Below are positions 33,524-38,399 of a stretch of DNA of 38,399 nt, piece after piece. The translations under genes and the position numbers were made by a program. Below the pieces are notes generated by a model. That model had not been told where the DNA came from. It worked only from the letters and a program-made list of their open reading frames with translations, and searched no databases. How positions within the stretch are numbered: the first letter of the stretch is position 1; the number at the start of each line of letters is the position of its first letter. The stretch is from a virus. The stretch spans positions 8,222-46,620 of IMG/VR virus record IMGVR_UViG_3300001686_000005. The stretch is one strand, 5' to 3'.

Positions 33524-33647
33524 CCCGAACGCGCCGGAGCACCCCTCACCGGGTGTTCCGGCCGCGCCGGAGCCCGATGACGAAACAGAGGGATATCCGC
33601 TGACCGCGCGCCGGGCGAAAGCCCTGATCCCGAAAGAAATCGGCTAA
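33507..33647 (+). CDS. Small Pro-rich protein, 46 aa
   Basis: Rightward gene overlapping the portal end by 17 bases; ATG at 33507, stop TAA at 33645-33647. Sequence starts TSPIDPNAPEHPSPGVPAAP, acidic in the middle, basic at the end. Ribosome site AAGGCG is modest. May be translated by coupling. Function unknown. Confidence 0.55.
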   Translation: MTSPIDPNAPEHPSPGVPAAPEPDDETEGYPLTARRAKALIPKEIG

Positions 33648-33661
33648 CGGGAGGTCACCCC

Positions 33662-33886
33662 ATGCGCGACCGGATCACTATCAAATCCAGCGGAACCGCA
33701 TGGGTTCTCACCATTCCCGGATTCGGATTCAGTCCCACCACTCGAATTGAGTTCACCAAGTGGCCGGACGCCATTGATTATTTGGATCAGCGCCCCCTGG
33801 GGAGTTCATGCTCGTTTGAACGAGCTAGCAAGGACACTGATTCGCTGGGACTCAAAACTGAATGGTCACCACTGCGTTGGTGGTGA
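33662..33886 (+). CDS. Hypothetical protein, 74 aa
   Basis: Rightward gene; ATG at 33662 with GGGAGGTCACCCC, an almost exact copy of the TerS ribosome-binding region. Strands RITIKSSGTAWVLTIPGFGF then IEFTKWPDAIDYLDQRP; resembles small phage proteins of unknown role. Codon use is less GC-rich than its neighbours. Confidence 0.65.
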   Translation: MRDRITIKSSGTAWVLTIPGFGFSPTTRIEFTKWPDAIDYLDQRPLGSSCSFERASKDTDSLGLKTEWSPLRWW

Positions 33887-33897
33887 AGGAGGTCACG

Positions 33898-33921
33898 ATG
33901 GACAGCACCCAGAACGGATGA
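33898..33921 (+). CDS. Possible 7-residue leader peptide
   Basis: ATG GAC AGC ACC CAG AAC GGA TGA directly behind AAGGAGGTCACG, a near-perfect ribosome site. It ends 4 bases before the next gene's ATG (33926), which itself lacks a good site, so it may supply ribosomes to that gene. Confidence 0.35.
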   Translation: MDSTQNG

Positions 33922-33925
33922 CGAC

Positions 33926-34195
33926 ATGAGCGACGCCAATACGGAAGCCATCGCATCCGCCGAAGTCCGACACGTCATCGTCCGTGGATGCTCGCTGTGT
34001 GAGTCACCTCGTACCGTGGGCACGCCATGCCTGGACTGCGGAAACACGGCACCCGCCACAGTGGTGGATCTTGGCGTCGTCTCCGCCTCATACCGGAACC
34101 CTATCCGGCAATTCTGGTGGGACCGCATCGGTCAGCCCTTGGCGGAACGCCGGATTCGACGCGCGAACCGTCGCGCATTGTCAAGTGAGAGGTGA
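33926..34195 (+). CDS. Zinc-ribbon protein of the late operon, 89 aa
   Basis: Rightward gene; ATG at 33926, probably coupled to the leader peptide just upstream. C22-xx-C25-x9-C35-xx-C38 (CSLCESPRTVGTPCLDCGN) is a complete four-cysteine zinc ribbon; the C-terminus is Arg-rich (RRIRRANRRALSSER). Small zinc-ribbon proteins occur among phage head genes but this one cannot be assigned. Confidence 0.7.
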   Translation: MSDANTEAIASAEVRHVIVRGCSLCESPRTVGTPCLDCGNTAPATVVDLGVVSASYRNPIRQFWWDRIGQPLAERRIRRANRRALSSER

Positions 34196-34198
34196 GAA

Positions 34199-34834
34199 AT
34201 GGCGACGACCGTAGTCGTGACCGCCAAGGGACGCGAAGTTATTGCCGGGCGTATGACCGGCTCCGCGACCGAACCAAAGCAGTTGGGATGGGGAACCGGC
34301 GGAATCGCCGGTGGTCCGTTCACCGCTGCCACAACTGATGTAGCCCCGTTCTCGGAAGCGGCAGAAGTTCGCGTGGCCGGAACGTCGTCCATCGCGACGA
34401 CAACCACCACGAACGACTCCTACCAGGTCGTGGGCACCATCACGAGCCTGAGTGGCCAGACCATCGCGGAAGTGTTCCTGTCGGACTCCGCCACCAAGCC
34501 GTTCAGCACAACGTGGGCGACCGCGCCGACCGGAACCGGTGGCACAACCGGAACGCTGGCCGCGTCGTACACCCCGGCGAACAACACCTACATCCAATGC
34601 CGCACCGAAGTGATGCAGGTGACCGCCGGAACCGGAACAACGTCGGTGACGATTTCCCGGGGCCAGAACGGGTCGGCCGCCGTGTCCCAGTCGAACGCGG
34701 ACGCCGTGACAACCGGCAACCCGCCGGGAACCGCGACCGCGAACAGCACCCTGTACGTGCACGCGTCGTTCACGGGATTGGCGCTCAACACCGGGGACTC
34801 ATTGCAGTCGACCATCACGGTCAAGCACTCCTGA
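34199..34834 (+). CDS. Virion-type beta-rich protein, 211 aa
   Basis: Rightward gene; ATG at 34199 behind GAGAGGTGAGAA, 3 bases after the previous stop. The start TTVVVTAKGREVIAGRMTGS, the LGWGTGG motif (about 30-36) and the ending FTGLALNTGDSLQSTITVK match a widespread phage protein type of about 150-220 residues that lies among structural genes. Likely a virion component, perhaps a tail or fibre part; exact place unknown. Almost no charged residues in the second half. Confidence 0.7.
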   Translation: MATTVVVTAKGREVIAGRMTGSATEPKQLGWGTGGIAGGPFTAATTDVAPFSEAAEVRVAGTSSIATTTTTNDSYQVVGTITSLSGQTIAEVFLSDSATKPFSTTWATAPTGTGGTTGTLAASYTPANNTYIQCRTEVMQVTAGTGTTSVTISRGQNGSAAVSQSNADAVTTGNPPGTATANSTLYVHASFTGLALNTGDSLQSTITVKHS

Positions 34835-34843
34835 GAGGCCAGC

Positions 34844-35341
34844 ATGGCAACACTGTATTTCGCGGCCAACGGGGCCATGCCGACCACGGCCGCACTCGTG
34901 AAAGTCACCACGGGAACCGCGATCAAGACGATGTTGCAGATTGCGTCGTCCGCGACCCGTCCACTGAAGGTGGTGGAGTGGGGAATCAGTTTCGACGGGT
35001 CGGCCGCCGCGACTCCCATTCAGTGCGAGTTGATCCAAACTGACGTGGCCGCCACTGTCACCGCCCATGTGGCCGCCGGAGTCCAGCCTTACGACGACCC
35101 GAACGCCCCGGCGTCCACGGTTACCCTAGGTGTTTCCGCGACCGGCTACACGGCAACGGTGGAAGGGTCCATCACCACCACCAAGTATGGAGACCTTCAA
35201 TTGGTGGCCCCTACGAATCAATATGTGAAGCAATGGCCGTTGGGTCGGGAATTTCAGGTTCCGGTGTCCAAGTTTCTGCGGGTCAGGGTCACGGCTGCTG
35301 CTGCTGTCAACGCCTACACGTATGTCATCTGGGAGGAATAG
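34844..35341 (+). CDS. Virion-type protein, 165 aa
   Basis: Rightward gene; ATG at 34844 behind GAGAGGCCAGC. Hydrophobic beta-sandwich texture (LYFAANGAMPTTAALVKVTT, KVVEWGISFDGSAA, FLRVRVTAAAAVNAYTYVIW) typical of phage structural proteins that follow fibre-type genes. No catalytic motif. Probably assembled with the preceding protein. Exact role unknown. Confidence 0.65.
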   Translation: MATLYFAANGAMPTTAALVKVTTGTAIKTMLQIASSATRPLKVVEWGISFDGSAAATPIQCELIQTDVAATVTAHVAAGVQPYDDPNAPASTVTLGVSATGYTATVEGSITTTKYGDLQLVAPTNQYVKQWPLGREFQVPVSKFLRVRVTAAAAVNAYTYVIWEE

Positions 35342-35357
35342 TTAGCCTAGCTAACTA
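35339..35357 (+). repeat. 8-bp hairpin across the stop codon
   Basis: TAGTTAGC-CTA-GCTAACTA begins at the stop of the preceding gene. Too A/T-rich to be a strong terminator; may be an RNA processing site between two late genes. Confidence 0.45.
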
Positions 35358-35377
35358 TAACCTGGGAGGGGCGCGAA

Positions 35378-36900
35378 ATGGCTAGGTTCTTTCGCGCCTA
35401 CCCCGGAAACCACGTCCTCACCCGCCGCGTCACCGTCACCGGTCAGGCCCTCACCCAAACCCTGACCGTCACCGTGTCCACCACGGGCACCGTGAAATCC
35501 CAAACCGGCCGCGCCTTCTCGGCCACGATCACCACGGCCGCCACCGACCTCATGCGTTCCGGCCGTGCCCTGGCCACCGCCATCACCACAGCCGCCGCAC
35601 TCGTCCAGTCTCCGCGCGCTGTGTACAAGGCCACCATCACCACCACGGGAACCCTGACCCGTGCCCTGACCCGCACCATGGCGGCCACAGTGGTGAGTGT
35701 GGCGGCCATGGCCCGCGCACAAGCCACCCGCTACCCGGCCACCGCCACCGCCACGGGCGCAATCACCCGAGGAGCACGGACGCAGTACGCCGGAGCCGTC
35801 GGACTGCAAGGCGCGGACACGCTCCGCGTTGCCGCCAAGTACCCCACGACCGTCACGGCCACGTCGACCCTTGGCCGTGCCCTGTCGGCTGCCTACCACG
35901 CCACCGCCGCCCTGACCGGGGCCGCGCGTCGGACACTGGTCCGGATCTTCGGCACCGTCACTGTCACTGCGACCGCGACCGCACCCAACACCGTCCAGGC
36001 CACCCGCTCCGCCACCGTGTCCACGTTCGCCACGCTGACCCGTGCGGCGCGGCCACTGTTCGCGAGCACCCTCGGCCTGTTCCCGACACTGGGACGGGCG
36101 CTGTCCACGGCGCAACACACCACAGTCACCACCACCGGGGCCACAAGCCTGATCCGATCGCTGTTCCGGACGTGGCCCACCACCATCTCCGCCGCACCCG
36201 TGATCACACGGTCACTGACCGTGGCATACCGGGTGTCGATCGGCGCGGTTCCCGCCATCACGCGCCGAGTCTCGATCGGACTGGCCACCCTCACCGGGCT
36301 ACCCGCAATCCTGACCAGGCGCATCAACCAGACCTACCCCGGCACCGTGACCACCACTGGCACGACGCGGCGCATGGTCACCGTGTTCCAATCGACCACG
36401 GTCACCACCACCGGCACCGTCGCCCGCACCCTGGGACGCGCGTTCGCGGTCACCGTCGCCACCGCCGGAAGCACGATGCGGCGCGCGGTCGCCGCTCTCT
36501 ATCCGATCGCCGTGGCCACCACGGGAACTGTCGGCCAGGCGTTGCGCGTCAACCGGAACACCACGGTCACGCTGTCCGCCCGTGACGGGCTCATGCCGAA
36601 CCTGATGTTCCGGACCACCGTCGCCACAGCCGGAACCCTGGGCCGCGCGCTTCGCGCCCTGTATCCGGTGACCGTCACCGTGCCCGCACGGATCGGCCGC
36701 GCCTTGAACCAGACGTTCCCCGTCACGGCGACCCTGGTCGCCGGCCGTGTCGGACGCCTGACGCACACCTTCCCCACCGCCACCGTCACCACGGCGGCGG
36801 CACTGGCCAACACCTACCGACTCACCGGACGCGCCGCGATCACCACCACGGCCACGCTGATCACCAACGTGACCCGCGCGGCGGCCGATGTCGTGTTCCG
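35378..36900 (+). repeat. 54-bp coding repeats
   Basis: The 18-residue protein repeats correspond to degenerate 54-bp DNA repeats carrying phrases such as ACCGTCACCACC and CGTGCCCTG at regular spacing. They probably grew by unequal recombination. Confidence 0.65.
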
Positions 36901-36952
36901 ATGGGGCCGTGCCCGTCCACTGTGGAACTTTAAGAACCCGACACGTGACTGA
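35378..36952 (+). CDS. Repetitive Thr/Ala/Arg-rich protein of 18-residue repeats, 524 aa
   Basis: Rightward gene; ATG at 35378 behind GGGAGGGGCGCGAA. Almost the whole chain is about 27 degenerate repeats of 18 residues with consensus T-T-V-T-T-T-G-T-L-G-R-A-L-x-x-x-Y-P. Each repeat has a Thr/Val strand and an Arg-containing amphipathic part; Asp and Glu are nearly absent, so the protein is extremely basic. A beta-solenoid or a fibre shaft is plausible from the strict 18-residue period. Located between virion genes and the tail-fibre gene, so probably structural. Ends 9 bp before the fibre start. Confidence 0.75.
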   Translation: MARFFRAYPGNHVLTRRVTVTGQALTQTLTVTVSTTGTVKSQTGRAFSATITTAATDLMRSGRALATAITTAAALVQSPRAVYKATITTTGTLTRALTRTMAATVVSVAAMARAQATRYPATATATGAITRGARTQYAGAVGLQGADTLRVAAKYPTTVTATSTLGRALSAAYHATAALTGAARRTLVRIFGTVTVTATATAPNTVQATRSATVSTFATLTRAARPLFASTLGLFPTLGRALSTAQHTTVTTTGATSLIRSLFRTWPTTISAAPVITRSLTVAYRVSIGAVPAITRRVSIGLATLTGLPAILTRRINQTYPGTVTTTGTTRRMVTVFQSTTVTTTGTVARTLGRAFAVTVATAGSTMRRAVAALYPIAVATTGTVGQALRVNRNTTVTLSARDGLMPNLMFRTTVATAGTLGRALRALYPVTVTVPARIGRALNQTFPVTATLVAGRVGRLTHTFPTATVTTAAALANTYRLTGRAAITTTATLITNVTRAAADVVFRWGRARPLWNFKNPTRD

Positions 36953-36961
36953 GGGGGGTTC

Positions 36962-38399
36962 ATGATCACGATCCCGGTCCTGTCCACCGAATACATCGGT
37001 GTCCAGGTCGCCACCAACGTGAACGGAGCCCCCTTCAACCCCACCGTCGAAGTCGTCCAGTTCGCGTTCATGGTCTCCGGGCCGCCCGCGAACAGCGACT
37101 GGCAGAACGGCGTCTGGGAGACCGACGGGCCAGGCATCTACATCGCGAAATTCCTACTCGGCCCCGGAACCGGAGGGTTTCCGCTCCCCGTCGGGGTGTA
37201 CACGATCTGGATCAAAATCCAGGGCAACCCCGAAATCCCCGTCGAACCGGTAGGGCTGCTCAACGTAATTTCCTCGGTGGACGTCGGCCCTGGACCCCAG
37301 CCGACGCCGTCCATTTACGGGGTCCTGGCCCAATCGAACACGTGGCTAGCGCCCAACACGTTCAGCTCCACCGTCACACTGGGACAGGATCCTCTACTTC
37401 CCTTGCAGGCGGCCACAAAACGATACGTTGACTCCGGCGGCGGAACCGTCCCGCCCGCCACCTCCACCAGCCTGGGCACCGTGCAACTGTCCGGCGACAT
37501 CAGCGGCACCGCGACCGCCGTCACCGTCACCGGAACCCACCTGGCAACCCCGCTTCCCATCGCACAGGGCGGAACTGGGGCATCCACAAAGTCCTATGTG
37601 GACCTGACCACCGGGCAGACCGTGGCCGGGGTCAAGACATTCAGCAACGCGCCCGTGGTGCCTGACGGATCGTTCGCCGAATCGGCCACCATCGGACTAG
37701 TCACCGACCTCGCCACACTCACCACCGCAGTGGCCAGCAAGGTCCCCACCGCGCGGCAAGTCATCTCCGGAACCGGCCTAACCGGCGGCGGAGACCTCAC
37801 CGCCGACCGAACCTTGGTCGTCACCTACGGCACCACAGCCGGAACCGCCGCACAGGGCAACGACTCCCGCGTCACCGGCGCACTCCAAACCAGCGTGGCC
37901 ACCACCAAGGGCGACCTGTTCGCCGCCACCGGATCCGGAACCGTCGTCCGCGTCGGAGTCGGCACGGACACACAAGTCCTGACCGCCGACTCCGCCCAGA
38001 CCGCCGGAGTCAAATGGGCCACCGCGACCGGCGGCGGACCCGTGTTCCCCCTGTCCGGATACGGACTGCTCACCGCCACCGACGATCCCGCCCTGTTCCA
38101 GAACGTCAGTGGCGTGTCCGGCGGCACTGTGTTCGGCGCACGTTGCTGGGTACCGGCGAACACGGCACTGTCCACATTGGCCGTTGCGGTGCGCACCGGC
38201 GGAACCTACTCGTCGTCGGCCGTGCCAAACCAACTCGCCGTCTTCGACGACACCGGAACGCGGCTACAGATCACCACCGACGACAACACGTTGTGGACCA
38301 CCGCCGGGTGGGCGTCACGCCCCATCACCACTGTCCCATCCCAAGCCGCAGGCCGGTTCGTCTACATCCTGTACATCCTCGGAGGATTCAGCGGAGTCA
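36962..38399 (+). CDS. Tail-fibre-type protein, 5' part (479 codons visible)
   Basis: Rightward gene; ATG at 36962 behind GAGGGGGGTTC; open to the end of the window, so partial. The first 100 residues (YIGVQVATNVNGAPFNPTVE, WIKIQGNPEIPVE) form a small beta domain. Then fibre signatures appear: PIAQGGTGAS (about residue 200), TTGQTVAGVKTFSNAP, VISGTGLTGGGDLT and TAAQGNDSRVTGAL, all common in phage tail fibres. The last visible part is another beta domain, possibly receptor-binding. It likely mediates host attachment. Confidence 0.85.
   Translation, partial: MITIPVLSTEYIGVQVATNVNGAPFNPTVEVVQFAFMVSGPPANSDWQNGVWETDGPGIYIAKFLLGPGTGGFPLPVGVYTIWIKIQGNPEIPVEPVGLLNVISSVDVGPGPQPTPSIYGVLAQSNTWLAPNTFSSTVTLGQDPLLPLQAATKRYVDSGGGTVPPATSTSLGTVQLSGDISGTATAVTVTGTHLATPLPIAQGGTGASTKSYVDLTTGQTVAGVKTFSNAPVVPDGSFAESATIGLVTDLATLTTAVASKVPTARQVISGTGLTGGGDLTADRTLVVTYGTTAGTAAQGNDSRVTGALQTSVATTKGDLFAATGSGTVVRVGVGTDTQVLTADSAQTAGVKWATATGGGPVFPLSGYGLLTATDDPALFQNVSGVSGGTVFGARCWVPANTALSTLAVAVRTGGTYSSSAVPNQLAVFDDTGTRLQITTDDNTLWTTAGWASRPITTVPSQAAGRFVYILYILGGFSGV

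Overview
This looks like part of the genome of a high-GC actinobacterial bacteriophage (Streptomyces or a related mycelial host is likeliest, by inference). The evidence is the large terminase, portal and tail-fibre genes at the right end, dozens of very small tightly packed genes, frequent GTG starts, and leaderless promoters of the TTGACN-17-TANNNT type. No integrase, repressor of known family, polymerase, primase, major capsid protein or lysin was recognised, so the window is only part of the genome.

Layout. 1-9300: about 25 small leftward genes in short operons, almost every operon preceded by a copy of one promoter/operator element, GTTGACATCCC-N12-TARTGT (as read on the minus strand). 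5183-6250 is about 1 kb with no convincing gene, richer in A+T, with a long inverted repeat, a 12-bp palindrome, iteron-like octamers and an orphan promoter plus hairpin (possible small RNA or origin). 9340-10260: divergent promoters and four small rightward genes. 10330-18480: more leftward small genes (zinc-finger, small beta-barrel-like and membrane proteins), one rightward Ig-like protein gene (15926-16522), and a 3'-tRNA-like sequence at 13307-13341 that could be an attachment-site core. 18500-22590: a divergent overlapping promoter pair, a helix-turn-helix protein, a YdjM-type membrane protein and a rightward set with a lipoprotein.

22590-27260 is the most unusual part. It holds an array of about 30 GGGACA/TGTCCC hexamers followed by a leftward operon encoding a DUF2637-like (Spd-type) membrane protein, a C2H2 zinc-finger protein and an FtsK/TraB-type DNA translocase. 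A divergent GntR-type repressor sits beside it, with a palindrome overlapping the operon promoter. The repeats also continue inside the translocase gene. This resembles the tra/spd/kor plus clt module of actinomycete conjugative plasmids and integrative elements, here next to virion genes. A phage-plasmid or a phage with a DNA-transfer module is the working hypothesis.

27300-29880: small regulatory and zinc/HTH genes, one leftward structural-looking gene and a U-tract terminator. 29891-38399: the rightward late operon with TerS-like, TerL, portal, small proteins, two beta-rich virion-type proteins, a 524-residue protein made of about 27 repeats of 18 residues, and a tail-fibre protein that runs off the window. 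Capsid protease, scaffold and major capsid genes do not follow the portal as they usually do.

Regulation: 19 exact copies of the 11-mer GTTGACATCCC (17 leftward, 2 rightward), all left of 21.7 kb, suggest one phage factor controls the whole early/accessory region, comparable in logic to the stoperators of phage L5. All assignments come from reading the sequence; no database search was run.
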